Source of the DNA: Mycolicibacterium sp. ND9-15
GTDB taxonomy: Bacteria; Actinomycetota; Actinomycetes; Mycobacteriales; Mycobacteriaceae
Assembly: GCF_035918395.1 (NCBI RefSeq)
Contig: NZ_CP142362.1
Location: 967,501 to 1,031,500 of the forward strand
Reading direction: 5' to 3'
Length of the DNA stretch: 64,000 nt
Below the pieces are notes generated by a model. The model searched no databases. It was not told the DNA's origin and was given only the letters and a program-made list of their open reading frames with translations. Position 1 is the stretch's first letter. Each line of letters begins with the position of its first letter. Below are positions 38,768 through 48,397 of this stretch, one piece after another. Both the position numbers and the translations under genes were made by a program.

Positions 38768-40171
38768 ATGACCAGACCCGCGCCGTCGAAAAGCGGATCC
38801 AAGCGACATAAAAGCGGCAGAGAAAGCGGCAGAGAAAGCGCCGTCGGCCTGAAGAAACACAAGCGCAGTGCGATCGATCTCGGGATCGCGCTGGTCACCC
38901 CCCTGGTCGGCCAGGAGTTCCTCGACCGCCACAACCTGCGCGACCCACTCAACCGCGGCCTGAAGTACGGCGTCAAGCAGGTTTTCTCCGTCGCAGGCGC
39001 GGCGAGCCGCCAGTTCAAGCGCGTCGCCGGCAGCCAGGCCGGTCCCACAAGGCTGAAGAAGAGCGGTTCGGACTACTTCGACCTCACTCCCGACGACGAG
39101 CAGCAGATGATCGTCGAGACTGTCACCGAGTTCGCCGAGGAGGCCATTCGTCCGGTGGCGCGCGAGGCCGACGAGTCCGCCCGCTACCCCGGGGACCTCG
39201 TCGCCAAGGCGTCGGAACTCGGCATCACCGCGATCAACGTGCCGGAGGACTTCGAGGGCATCGCGGCGCACCGGGCGGCGGTCACCAACGTGTTGGTGGC
39301 CGAGGCGTTGGCCTACGGGGATATGGGGCTTGCGCTGCCGATCTTGGCCCCCGCGGGTGTCGCGTCGGCGCTGACGCACTGGGGCAGCGCCGATCAGCAA
39401 GCCACCTACCTGAAGGAGTTCGCCGGCGAGAACGTGCCGCAGGCGTGTGTGGCGATCGCCGAACCGCGTCCGCTGTTCGATCCGACCGCCTTGAAAACCA
39501 CCGCCGTACGCACCCCCAGCGGTTACCGCCTCGACGGCGTCAAGTCGCTCGTGCCGGCCGCGGCGGACGCCGAACTGTTCATCGTGGCGGCGCAGCTTAA
39601 CGGCAAGCCGGCGCTTTTCATCGTCGAGTCGGCATCGAAGGGGTTGAGCGTCACGCCCGACCCCGGCATGGGTATTCGCGCCGCGGCGATAGGCCAGGTC
39701 GCCCTCGACGGGGTCACCGTGCCGCTGTCGGCCCGACTCGGCGAGGACGGCGCGACCGACGACGACTACTCGGAGGCCCTTGCGTTGTCGCGCCTCGGCT
39801 GGGCGGCGCTGGCCGTCGGCACCTCACATGCGGTGCTCGACTACGTCGTCCCATATGTCAAGGAGCGGCAGGCTTTCGGCGAACCGATCGCGCACCGTCA
39901 GGCGGTGGCGTTCATGTGCGCCGACATGGCGATCGAGTTCGACGGCCTGCGGTTGATCACGTGGCGCGGGGCATCACGCGCCGATCAAGGCCTGCCCTTC
40001 GCCCGCGAGGCGGCGCTGGCCAAGCGACTGGGCACCGACAAGGGCATGCAGATCGGCTTGGACGGCGTACAGCTACTCGGCGGCCACGGCTACACCAAGG
40101 AACACCCGGTCGAACGTTGGTATCGCGATCTGCGCGCCGTCGGCGTTGCCGAAGGTGTCGTGGTCATCTAG
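38768..40171 (+). CDS. fadE24: Acyl-CoA dehydrogenase FadE24
   Basis: Acyl-CoA dehydrogenase family protein of 467 residues. The N-terminal 100 residues are an unusual Lys/Arg/Ser-rich extension (SKRHKSGRESGRES) before the dehydrogenase domain, which starts at FDLTPDDEQQMIVETV. The middle domain motif reads CVAIAEPRPLF and the usual TEPxxGSD is not conserved, as in M. tuberculosis FadE24. The C-terminal domain ends with LLGGHGYTKEHPVERWYRDL. Followed after 34 bases by fadE23; the two probably act as a heteromer. Confidence 0.92.
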   Translation: MTRPAPSKSGSKRHKSGRESGRESAVGLKKHKRSAIDLGIALVTPLVGQEFLDRHNLRDPLNRGLKYGVKQVFSVAGAASRQFKRVAGSQAGPTRLKKSGSDYFDLTPDDEQQMIVETVTEFAEEAIRPVAREADESARYPGDLVAKASELGITAINVPEDFEGIAAHRAAVTNVLVAEALAYGDMGLALPILAPAGVASALTHWGSADQQATYLKEFAGENVPQACVAIAEPRPLFDPTALKTTAVRTPSGYRLDGVKSLVPAAADAELFIVAAQLNGKPALFIVESASKGLSVTPDPGMGIRAAAIGQVALDGVTVPLSARLGEDGATDDDYSEALALSRLGWAALAVGTSHAVLDYVVPYVKERQAFGEPIAHRQAVAFMCADMAIEFDGLRLITWRGASRADQGLPFAREAALAKRLGTDKGMQIGLDGVQLLGGHGYTKEHPVERWYRDLRAVGVAEGVVVI

Positions 40172-40205
40172 CAGTCATCTGGGTCTTACGAGCGGAAGTC
40201 GAACC

Positions 40206-41420
40206 ATGGCAATCAATTTGGAACTGCCGCGCAAGCTCGAGGCGGTAATCGAGAAAGCCCACCAGGGGGCCGCGGAGATGCTGCGCCCGATATCGCGCAA
40301 GTGGGACCTGCGCGAGCACGAGTACCCGGTGGAGCTGGACACCCTGGCCACGCTCTTCGAGGGTATCCAGGGCGCGAAGACGGTCGCGTTCGCCGGTGCC
40401 GAGGCGTTCCGCGACGGCACCGAGACCAGAGACACCAACCACAACGGCGCGAATATGTCGGCCGTGCTCAACGTGATGGAGATCAGTTGGGGCGACGTGG
40501 CTTTGATGCTGTCGGTCCCGCGTCAAGGGCTGGGTAACGCGGCGATCTCGAGCGTGGCGACGCCCGAGCAGCTGGACCGGCTCGGCAAGGACGTGTGGGC
40601 GGCGATGGCGATCACCGAACCGGGCTTCGGCTCCGACTCGGCGGCGGTGTCGACGACGGCCAAGCTCGACGGCGACGAGTACGTGATCAACGGCGAGAAG
40701 ATATTCGTCACGGCCGGATCCCGGGCTACCCACATCGTGGTGTGGGCGACGCTGGACAAGTCGCTCGGGCGCGCGGCGATCAAGTCGTTCATCGTGCCGC
40801 GCGAACACCCCGGGGTGACGGTCGAGCGGCTCGAGGACAAGCTCGGCATCAAGGCCTCCGACACCGCGGTCATCCGGTTCGACAACGCCCGGATTCCCAA
40901 GGACAACCTGCTGGGCAGCCCGGAGATTCAGGTGGAGAAGGGCTTTGCCGGGGTTATGGAGACCTTCGACAACACTCGGCCGGTCGTCGCGGCGATGGCC
41001 GTCGGCATTGCGCGCGCCGCGCTCGAGGAGGTGCGCAAGATCCTCACCGAGGCGGGCATCGAAATCTCCTACGACAAGCCCTCCCACGCCCAAAGCGCAC
41101 CCGCTGCGGAGTTCCTGCGGATGGAATCCGATTGGGAGGCAGCGTATCTGCTGATGGTGCGCTCGGCGTGGCAGGCCGACAACGCCATTCCGAACTCGAA
41201 GGAAGCGTCGATGGGCAAGGCGAAGGCGGGCCGGGTGGCCAGCGACATCACGCTCAAGGCCGTCGAGCTCGCCGGCACCGTCGGATATTCGGAGGTCACC
41301 CTGCTGGAGAAGTGGGCCCGCGACAGCAAGATCCTCGACATCTTCGAGGGCACCCAGCAGATTCAGTTGCTGGTGGTGGCGCGCCGTCTCCTCGGCCTGT
41401 CGTCGGCCGAACTGAAGTAA
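40206..41420 (+). CDS. fadE23: Acyl-CoA dehydrogenase FadE23
   Basis: Acyl-CoA dehydrogenase of 404 residues. The flavin motif MAITEPGFGSDSAAV is near 135-149, GEKIFVTAGSRATH follows, and the C-terminal LLEKWARDSKILDIFEGTQQIQ has the usual glutamate-containing end. It pairs with FadE24, whose own motif is degenerate, so FadE23 probably supplies the flavin-binding motif. The natural substrate of this pair is not established. AGCGGAAG precedes ATG 40206. Confidence 0.94.
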   Translation: MAINLELPRKLEAVIEKAHQGAAEMLRPISRKWDLREHEYPVELDTLATLFEGIQGAKTVAFAGAEAFRDGTETRDTNHNGANMSAVLNVMEISWGDVALMLSVPRQGLGNAAISSVATPEQLDRLGKDVWAAMAITEPGFGSDSAAVSTTAKLDGDEYVINGEKIFVTAGSRATHIVVWATLDKSLGRAAIKSFIVPREHPGVTVERLEDKLGIKASDTAVIRFDNARIPKDNLLGSPEIQVEKGFAGVMETFDNTRPVVAAMAVGIARAALEEVRKILTEAGIEISYDKPSHAQSAPAAEFLRMESDWEAAYLLMVRSAWQADNAIPNSKEASMGKAKAGRVASDITLKAVELAGTVGYSEVTLLEKWARDSKILDIFEGTQQIQLLVVARRLLGLSSAELK

Positions 41421-41442
41421 CGTTCCCTCGCGGCTGATGGGA

Positions 41443-42450
41443 TCAGAAGCCGTCGTGCACGACCACGCGGGTACGGCCGATGACCGCGCCGCCAATGATC
41501 GTGCGCAAGGTTTGCGACGCCTCCAACACCGAAACGTCTGTGGTGATGTCGGCGAGATGCCTGGGTTTGAGCTCGCCGTCGATCTGCTTCCAGATCTCGC
41601 GGCGCGGCCCGATCGCGAGCTGGACGGAGTCGATCCCGGCCAGGGTGACGCCGCGCAGGATGAACGGCATCACCGTCGTCGGGAGGTTGGCGGATCGGGC
41701 CAGGCCCGAAATCGCCGCAACACCACCGTAATTCAACGTGCTCAAGGCATAGGCCAGGGTGTCGCCCCCGACACTGTCGAAAACAGCCGCCCACTTGGAC
41801 TTGCCGAGCGGCCGGACCTTCTCCCCCTCTTCGGGTAGCCGCCCGATCACCTGGTTCGCGCCGAGGCCCATGAGATAGTCGTGCGCCTCGGCCTTGCCCG
41901 TCGAGGCGACAACCTCGTAGCCCAGACCGGCCAGCAGGTCGACGCCGATGCTGCCGACACCGCCCGTCGCACCGGTGACCAGCACTGGGCCGTCCGGTGG
42001 CCGCACGCCGTGTGCGCGAATCGCGTTGACGCTCATAGCCGCGGTGAAGCCGGCGGTGCCGACCGCGGCCGCCTCCGCCGTCGTCAAACCGCCGAGCTTG
42101 ACCACGTAGTCGGCCGGATAGCGGGCGGTGTCGGCGTACCCGCCGTGCCTACCGGTGCCGATGTCGTAGCCGTGGGCGACGACCCGGTCACCGACGGCGA
42201 ACTCCGGCGTCGACGACGCCGTGACAGTGCCGGCCACATCGATCCCTGGAATAAGCGGATAAGACCGCGCCACACCACCTTTGGCCGTCACTGCGAGAGC
42301 GTCCTTGTAGTTGACCCCCGAGTACTCGACGGAGATCGTGACGTCCCCGTCGGGCAGGAAGGTGTCGTCGACGACCTCGTGGCGGAGGGTGATCTCCCCT
42401 TCGGCGTCCTGATGTGCGACCAAGGCGTTGACTGCGCTCATGCCGCTCAT
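41443..42450 (-). CDS. fadB4: YhdH/AcuI-type NADPH quinone oxidoreductase (FadB4-like)
   Basis: Zinc-independent MDR-superfamily reductase of 335 residues, related to acrylyl-CoA reductase AcuI/YhdH. YSGVNYKDALAVTAKGGV and PLIPGIDVAGTV form the catalytic-domain core, and VLVTGATGGVGSIGVDLLAGLGY is the NADPH motif (about 155-178). FDSVGG and VMPFILRGVTLAGIDSV are family features. It may reduce acrylyl-CoA-like enoyl thioesters. Position next to fadE24-fadE23 matches Rv3141. An ATG three codons downstream is an alternative start. Confidence 0.9.
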   Translation of the reverse strand: MSGMSAVNALVAHQDAEGEITLRHEVVDDTFLPDGDVTISVEYSGVNYKDALAVTAKGGVARSYPLIPGIDVAGTVTASSTPEFAVGDRVVAHGYDIGTGRHGGYADTARYPADYVVKLGGLTTAEAAAVGTAGFTAAMSVNAIRAHGVRPPDGPVLVTGATGGVGSIGVDLLAGLGYEVVASTGKAEAHDYLMGLGANQVIGRLPEEGEKVRPLGKSKWAAVFDSVGGDTLAYALSTLNYGGVAAISGLARSANLPTTVMPFILRGVTLAGIDSVQLAIGPRREIWKQIDGELKPRHLADITTDVSVLEASQTLRTIIGGAVIGRTRVVVHDGF

Positions 42451-42465
42451 TGTTCATCACACGCA

Positions 42466-42498
42466 AAGGTCCCCGGACGTGCATCGTCCGGGGACCTT
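42466..42498 (-). terminator. Strong hairpin terminator of the antigen 85 gene
   Basis: AAGGTCCCCGGACG and CGTCCGGGGACCTT form a perfect 14-base stem with a 5-base loop, starting 11 bases beyond the antigen 85 stop. On the minus strand it is followed by only a short T stretch, typical for mycobacterial terminators. It isolates fadB4 from the antigen 85 transcript. Confidence 0.85.
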
Positions 42499-42508
42499 GC
42501 GACTTGGG

Positions 42509-43794
<1,286 letters not shown>

Positions 43795-44352
43795 ATGGCA
43801 ACGGCGCGCACGCCGCGATTGTCGGTCGAGAGCTGGATCCAGGCCGGCTACGCGATCCTCGCCGAGGAGGGCATCAAGGCGCTCAAGCTGGATTCCCTGT
43901 GCGCTCGCGTCGGGGCCACGAAAGGCAGCTTTTACTGGCACTTCACCGATATGGCCGGCTATCGGGCCGCGTTGATCCAGGCGTGGAGCGAGTCGCGCGA
44001 CGTCGATCGCCGGCATTTCGCCACGCTGACCGATCTGCCGCCCCGGCAGCGGTTGTCGCAAATGATGTCGGCGCTCGTCGACCCGCGGCATTGGACGGTC
44101 GAACAAGCGATGCGGGAGTGGGCCCGAACTGATCCCACGGTGGCGGCGGGCGTGCGGGAGTCGGATGCAAAGGTGGTCGACGCCGTGCGACAGGCGTTCG
44201 TCGATCACGGGTTCGACGACGAGGAGGCCGACTTGCGTGCCAACGCCACGTTCGCGGCGGGTATCGGGTTTCTGCACCTGTCGGGTTCGAAGGCCAGCGC
44301 GAAGGTCGCCGCGCGCCGGGAACGCTTTCTCGACATCATGCTCGCCGGCTGA
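43795..44352 (+). CDS. TetR-family regulator at the head of the catabolic island
   Basis: TetR repressor of 185 residues. The helix-turn-helix LKLDSLCARVGATKGSFYWHFTDMAGYRAALIQAW (about 29-63) is clear. The C-terminal domain contains LANATFAAGIGFLHLSG-like helices typical of the family. It lies directly upstream of the flavin monooxygenase, in the same direction, with a hairpin and a perfect operator in the gap. The operator is probably its site, so it would control the monooxygenase transcript rather than only itself. Confidence 0.9.
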   Translation: MATARTPRLSVESWIQAGYAILAEEGIKALKLDSLCARVGATKGSFYWHFTDMAGYRAALIQAWSESRDVDRRHFATLTDLPPRQRLSQMMSALVDPRHWTVEQAMREWARTDPTVAAGVRESDAKVVDAVRQAFVDHGFDDEEADLRANATFAAGIGFLHLSGSKASAKVAARRERFLDIMLAG

Positions 44353-44355
44353 CCC

Positions 44356-44380
44356 GCACGCTGATCGCCCGCGAGCGTGC
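44356..44380. repeat. Intergenic hairpin after TetR
   Basis: GCACGCT and AGCGTGC form a 7-base stem with an 11-base loop, starting 4 bases after the TetR stop. The GAGCGTGC core recurs in the hairpins at 51147 and 60714 (as GAGCGCACG or GAACGTGC). It may end the TetR transcript. Confidence 0.5.
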
Positions 44381-44445
44381 AGGATTGCCCCTCCGGATCG
44401 GCGTGTCGGGGGGCAGACGCGGACCCTCGGCCGGAACCGTAGCCG

Positions 44446-44465
44446 ACCATACAAAAAAGTATGGT
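44446..44465. promoter_or_regulatory. Palindromic operator upstream of the flavin monooxygenase
   Basis: ACCATACAAAAAAGTATGGT: perfect 7-base arms around a centre of six A. It lies 12 bases before the monooxygenase ATG and 93 bases after the TetR stop, in a position where a bound dimer would block initiation. The likely binder is the TetR at 43795. Confidence 0.65.
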
Positions 44466-44477
44466 AACGTCGGGCGC

Positions 44478-45641
44478 ATGACGGCCATCTCGGCTCCGGC
44501 TCTGATCGACGCCGGATTCGTCGGTCGGCTCGCCGAGCGGGCGGCGGAGGCCGAGCGGTTGCGCCGGCTCCCGTCGGCGACGGTCGACGAAGTCACCGCG
44601 TCGGGACTCACCGACCTGCTGGTACCGGCGCGGTACGGCGGCAGGCAGGCGCCGCTGCCGGCGATCCTCGATCCGGTTCGCCGGATGGCGCACGGCTGCG
44701 CGTCGAGCGCGTGGACCATCGGCTTCTACGTCCTGCACAACTGGATGCTGGCGCTTTTCGATGAGCGGGCCCAGGAGGAGGCATTCGCGACCCGCCCGTT
44801 CCTGGCCCCCGCCCCGCTGGCGCCGACCGGTCGAGGGCTGCCCGTCGAGGGCGGGATCACGCTCACCGGCCGCTGGTCGTGGGCCACCGGCGTGATGCAC
44901 GGCAACTGGATCATCGTCGGCGCGCTGTGCGGACCGGACGACGCGATCTACCCGGCGCTCGCGCTGCTGCCGATCGACGAGGCCGCGATCGACGACGTCT
45001 GGCACACCGACGGCATGCGTGCGACCGGCTCGAACGACGTCGTGATCAGCGACGCATTCGTCCCCGAACACCGGCTGGTGCGGGTCGCCGACATCTACAC
45101 CGGCACCGCGCCCGGCGCCGCGCTGCACGACACGGATACCTATCGCTGGCCGATGGTGCCCGCGCTGGCCCTGCTGGCGGCCATGCCGGCGCTGGGCAGC
45201 GCCGAACGCGTTGCCGAAATCTATGCCGAACGCCTGTCGGAGCGCGTCCTGGCGTACGAGGGCGTCATGCAGAAGGACAAGCCGATCGCGCAGGCTCGCC
45301 TCGGGGAGGCCGAGGTCCGTCTGCGGGCGCTGCGCGGTCTGCTGGCCGATACCGTCGGCGAGATCGAAGGCATCGTCGCGGCGGGCGACCCCGTGCCGCG
45401 ACCGGTGCGCGGCGCCGCCCGGATGGCGGCGGCCCAGATCGTGCACGAGTCGCGCCAAGTCATCGGACTGCTGCTCGAGGCGTCGGGCGCCAGCGTCCAT
45501 TTCGTCGACAATCCGCTGCAGCGGATCAAGCGCGACGTGGACGTACTGGCCGGCCACGTCGTCTTCGACTACGACACCAGCCGCGAGCTCGCCGGTGCGC
45601 TTAGGTTGGGTATGAAGGTGTCAAGGACCGCGATGGTGTGA
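44478..45641 (+). CDS. Flavin-dependent monooxygenase, acyl-CoA dehydrogenase-like (HsaA/HpaB group D type)
   Basis: Protein of 387 residues with the acyl-CoA dehydrogenase fold but belonging to the two-component monooxygenases that hydroxylate aromatic rings using reduced flavin from a partner. The N-terminal part has AEAERLRRLPSATVDEVTASGLTDLLVPARYGG, the middle GRWSWATGVMHGNWIIVGAL, and the C-terminal helices QVIGLLLEASGASVHFVDNPLQRIKRDV match HsaA-like enzymes. ATG 44478 sits just after the operator. A flavin reductase partner is not obvious; the next gene is an F420-type protein, which might supply or use reduced flavin. Confidence 0.85.
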   Translation: MTAISAPALIDAGFVGRLAERAAEAERLRRLPSATVDEVTASGLTDLLVPARYGGRQAPLPAILDPVRRMAHGCASSAWTIGFYVLHNWMLALFDERAQEEAFATRPFLAPAPLAPTGRGLPVEGGITLTGRWSWATGVMHGNWIIVGALCGPDDAIYPALALLPIDEAAIDDVWHTDGMRATGSNDVVISDAFVPEHRLVRVADIYTGTAPGAALHDTDTYRWPMVPALALLAAMPALGSAERVAEIYAERLSERVLAYEGVMQKDKPIAQARLGEAEVRLRALRGLLADTVGEIEGIVAAGDPVPRPVRGAARMAAAQIVHESRQVIGLLLEASGASVHFVDNPLQRIKRDVDVLAGHVVFDYDTSRELAGALRLGMKVSRTAMV

Positions 45642-45655
45642 CCGAAGGGGGAACC

Positions 45656-46045
45656 ATGGCCGAGGACTTACGCGACCGAGTCACCAAGCTGTTTCAGAAG
45701 AACGTCGCGAACCGGTTGACCAAAGTCCTGCCGTTCCAGACGCTGCTGGAAACGACGGGACGGAAGTCGGGTCAGCCGCGCCGCACCCCGCTGGGCGGAC
45801 GCCGCGTCGGGAACGAGTTCTGGTTCGTCTCCGAGTTCGGCGAGAACTCGCACTACGTGAAGAACATCCGCGCCAATCCCGCCGTGCGAGTGAGGCTGAA
45901 CGGCAAGTGGCACAAGGGCGTTGCGCATCTGGTGCCCGACGACGACCCCCATGAACGGCTGCGTTCGCTCCCGCAGTTCAACAGCTTCGGCGTGCGGACC
46001 TTCGGCACGAACCTACTGACCATCAGAGTCGATCTCGAGGATTGA
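45656..46045 (+). CDS. F420-type nitroreductase/deazaflavin family protein (Ddn-like)
   Basis: Small protein of 129 residues of the DUF385/Ddn split beta-barrel family, which binds coenzyme F420. LLETTGRKSGQPRRTPLGGRRVGNEFWFVSEFGENSHYVKNIRANPAVRV is the family signature. ATG 45656 is chosen for AAGGGGGAA just upstream; a GTG at 45638 overlapping the previous stop is possible. It follows the monooxygenase after 14 bases, so it probably takes part in the same pathway, for example reducing a quinone or nitro group. Confidence 0.86.
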   Translation: MAEDLRDRVTKLFQKNVANRLTKVLPFQTLLETTGRKSGQPRRTPLGGRRVGNEFWFVSEFGENSHYVKNIRANPAVRVRLNGKWHKGVAHLVPDDDPHERLRSLPQFNSFGVRTFGTNLLTIRVDLED

Positions 46046-46058
46046 CTCCGCCCCTAAG

Positions 46059-46081
46059 TAAAACTAAAGTTAGTTTTAGTT
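46059..46081. promoter_or_regulatory. Overlapping palindromes upstream of the dioxygenase
   Basis: TAAAACTAAAGTTAGTTTTA (46059-46078) is a perfect repeat with 9-base arms around AG. A second palindrome AACTAAA-N6-TTTAGTT (46062-46081) overlaps it in another phase. Two nested dimer sites suggest cooperative binding by a TetR protein, most likely the one at 50527. The site is A/T rich in an otherwise GC-rich region. Confidence 0.65.
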
Positions 46082-46124
46082 CTGGGCTCGTTTGGCCCCG
46101 CGGTAGCCGTCGATGGAGCGAACC

Positions 46125-47219
46125 ATGGAATCGTTTGTTCACCTGCGCAAGGGCCGCACACCCAAACGGCTGCACGCCGACCTGGACGGATTGAAGGACG
46201 ACGAACTCGGGCGCGGCGGGTTCGTGGGCCGCACCGCGAACATCTACCGCCGCCACGACCCCACGTCGTACCGGGCCTCGGGGCCGCTGCGCCCGGTCGA
46301 CGTGATGACCAGCGAGCTCAAACCCGGCGATGCGACCGACGCCGCCGGCACGCCGCTGCTGCTGTTCAGCAACGCGGACTGCCGGATCTCGCTGAGCCGG
46401 CGCAGCGAGGAGATGCCGTTCTTCGTGCGGTACGTCGACGGGGATCTCCTGTCGTTCGTGCACCGGGGTGCGGGCCATTTTGAGACGGAGTTCGGCCCCC
46501 TGCGCTACCGCGAGGGCGACTGGGTCTACGTGCCGAAGGCGACGACGTGGCGGCAGCTACCCGACAGCGAGACCACGCTGCTGATGATCGAGGCCACCGA
46601 CGAGTTCAGGGTCCCTCCCCCGGGCCCGCTCGGCAGGCATTTCCCGTTCGACCCGTCGCAGGTCACCGTGCCGGAACCGCAACCGATCGACGACGATGGT
46701 CGAGCCGAGTACGAAGTCCGGCTGGTCCATGACGGCGGGCCGACATCGCTGTTCTACCAACACAATCCGATGGATGTCGAAGGCTGGCGGGGTGACAACT
46801 TCCCGTTCACCTTCAATATCGCCGACTACAACGTCATCGCCAGCGAGAGTGTCCATCTGCCGCCGACCGTGCACCTGTTCATGCAGGCGACGGGCGTGGC
46901 GGTGATGAACTTCCTGCCCCGGCCCGCCGAAACCGTGCCCGGCACCGAGCGGCCACCGTGGTATCACCGCAACGTCGACTACGACGAGGTCTCGTTCTTC
47001 CACGGCGGCGACCTGTTCGGCATCCCGATGCCGCCGGGTCTGGTCAGCCATGCCCCGCAGGGCGTGCATCATGGCGCGCCCGAGAAGGCCCGCGAACGGG
47101 CGCGGCGCAAGTTCGACGAACAGGACCGCGTCGGTTGGTACGTCATCTCGATCGACACCACCAAACGGCTGACGCCGTCGGCCGAGGTATTGGCACACGA
47201 CCTGGCGCAGCACTCATGA
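46125..47219 (+). CDS. Homogentisate 1,2-dioxygenase-like extradiol dioxygenase (short type)
   Basis: Iron dioxygenase of the HGD cupin family, 364 residues, shorter than eukaryotic HGDs (about 440). ATG 46125 is chosen because GGAG lies just upstream; ATG 46113 would overlap that site. The C-terminal iron-site region is visible in PPWYHRNVDYDEVSFFHGG and SHAPQGVHHGAPE. The family opens para-dihydroxy aromatic rings next to the acid side chain. No maleylacetoacetate isomerase or fumarylacetoacetase follows; instead it overlaps an alpha/beta hydrolase by 4 bases, so the natural substrate may be a substituted gentisate or homogentisate analogue. Confidence 0.85.
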   Translation: MESFVHLRKGRTPKRLHADLDGLKDDELGRGGFVGRTANIYRRHDPTSYRASGPLRPVDVMTSELKPGDATDAAGTPLLLFSNADCRISLSRRSEEMPFFVRYVDGDLLSFVHRGAGHFETEFGPLRYREGDWVYVPKATTWRQLPDSETTLLMIEATDEFRVPPPGPLGRHFPFDPSQVTVPEPQPIDDDGRAEYEVRLVHDGGPTSLFYQHNPMDVEGWRGDNFPFTFNIADYNVIASESVHLPPTVHLFMQATGVAVMNFLPRPAETVPGTERPPWYHRNVDYDEVSFFHGGDLFGIPMPPGLVSHAPQGVHHGAPEKARERARRKFDEQDRVGWYVISIDTTKRLTPSAEVLAHDLAQHS

Positions 47220-48397
47220 CCACCGCAGTCAAACACGAATACGACCGAATCCCGTATCTGGTTGCCTACCAGAACAAGTCGGGGGTTCGGGATGTATACG
47301 GCGGCGTCGCGGAACTGGTCGTGCTGGAAAGCCACCTGCTACGACCGAAGGACAAGCCCTCGGATACCGTGCTGGTGTTCATGCACCCGATCGGCGGGGG
47401 TGCTTATCTGCCGATGATCAACGCGCTGGCGCGCGCGGGTCATCACGTCATCTACTGCAACAGCCGCTTTCGCGGCACCGACTCCGCGCTGCTGATGGAG
47501 AAGGTCGTCGAGGATCTCGGCGAGTGCATCAAGGACGCCAAGAACCGGTTGGGCTACTCGAAGGTGGTGCTGGCCGGCTGGAGCGGCGGCGGTTCGCTGT
47601 CGGTCTTTTACCAGCAGCAGGCGCAGCACCCGACGGTCACCGCCAGCCCCTCGGGCGACGGCCCCGACCTGACCAAGCTCGGCCTGATTCCCGCCGACGG
47701 GCTGATGCTGCTGGCCGCCCACATCAGCCGCCACGGCACCATGACCGAGTGGCTCGACGCGTCGATCCTCGACGAGTCGGACCCGACCAAGCGCAATCCG
47801 GAACTGGATCTCTACAACCCGGACAACCCCAATCAGCCGCCCTATACCCAAGAGTTCCTCGACCGCTATCGGCAGGCTCAGATCGACCGCAACCGCCGAA
47901 TCACCAAGTGGGTCAAGGAGAAACTCGCGAAGCTTGCCGCTGACGGCCGGCCCGATGACGAGTTCGCCTTCGTCGTGCACGGCACGATGGCCGACCCGCG
48001 ATGGCTGGATCCCGCCGTCGACCCGAACGAGCGTGCCCCGGGCACCTGCTATCTCGGTGATCCTGCGGTGGTGAACAACAGCCCCGTCGGGCTGGCCCGG
48101 TTCTGCACCCTGCGCAGCTGGCTGTCGCAATGGAGCTACGACGACGCCAACGGCGACGCGGTGCAGTGCGGACCGGACATCGCGGTGCCGACGCTGGTGA
48201 TCGGCAACCTCGCCGACGACGCCTGCACACCGAGTCATACCCACAGGCTCTTCGGGGCGATCGGGCATGATGACAAGGAGATGCACGAGATTCCGGGCGC
48301 GAACCACTACTACGCGGGCGCCGACCAGCGCGACAAGCTGCGCGAGGCGGTCGATGTCGTCACCGACTGGCTGCACAGGCACGGCTTCTCGCTATGA
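47216..48397 (+). CDS. Alpha/beta hydrolase of the dioxygenase operon
   Basis: Hydrolase of 393 residues. MHPIGGGAYLPM (about 56-67) holds the oxyanion hole, the nucleophile is S123 in LAGWSGGGSLSV, and the histidine is in PGANHYYAGA near the C-terminus. The insert of about 150 residues between strands 6 and 7 makes it larger than typical MhpC-type C-C hydrolases. The ATG overlaps the dioxygenase stop by 4 bases (ATGA), showing coupled translation, so it probably processes the ring-cleavage product, for example by C-C or ester bond hydrolysis. Confidence 0.83.
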   Translation: MTTAVKHEYDRIPYLVAYQNKSGVRDVYGGVAELVVLESHLLRPKDKPSDTVLVFMHPIGGGAYLPMINALARAGHHVIYCNSRFRGTDSALLMEKVVEDLGECIKDAKNRLGYSKVVLAGWSGGGSLSVFYQQQAQHPTVTASPSGDGPDLTKLGLIPADGLMLLAAHISRHGTMTEWLDASILDESDPTKRNPELDLYNPDNPNQPPYTQEFLDRYRQAQIDRNRRITKWVKEKLAKLAADGRPDDEFAFVVHGTMADPRWLDPAVDPNERAPGTCYLGDPAVVNNSPVGLARFCTLRSWLSQWSYDDANGDAVQCGPDIAVPTLVIGNLADDACTPSHTHRLFGAIGHDDKEMHEIPGANHYYAGADQRDKLREAVDVVTDWLHRHGFSL

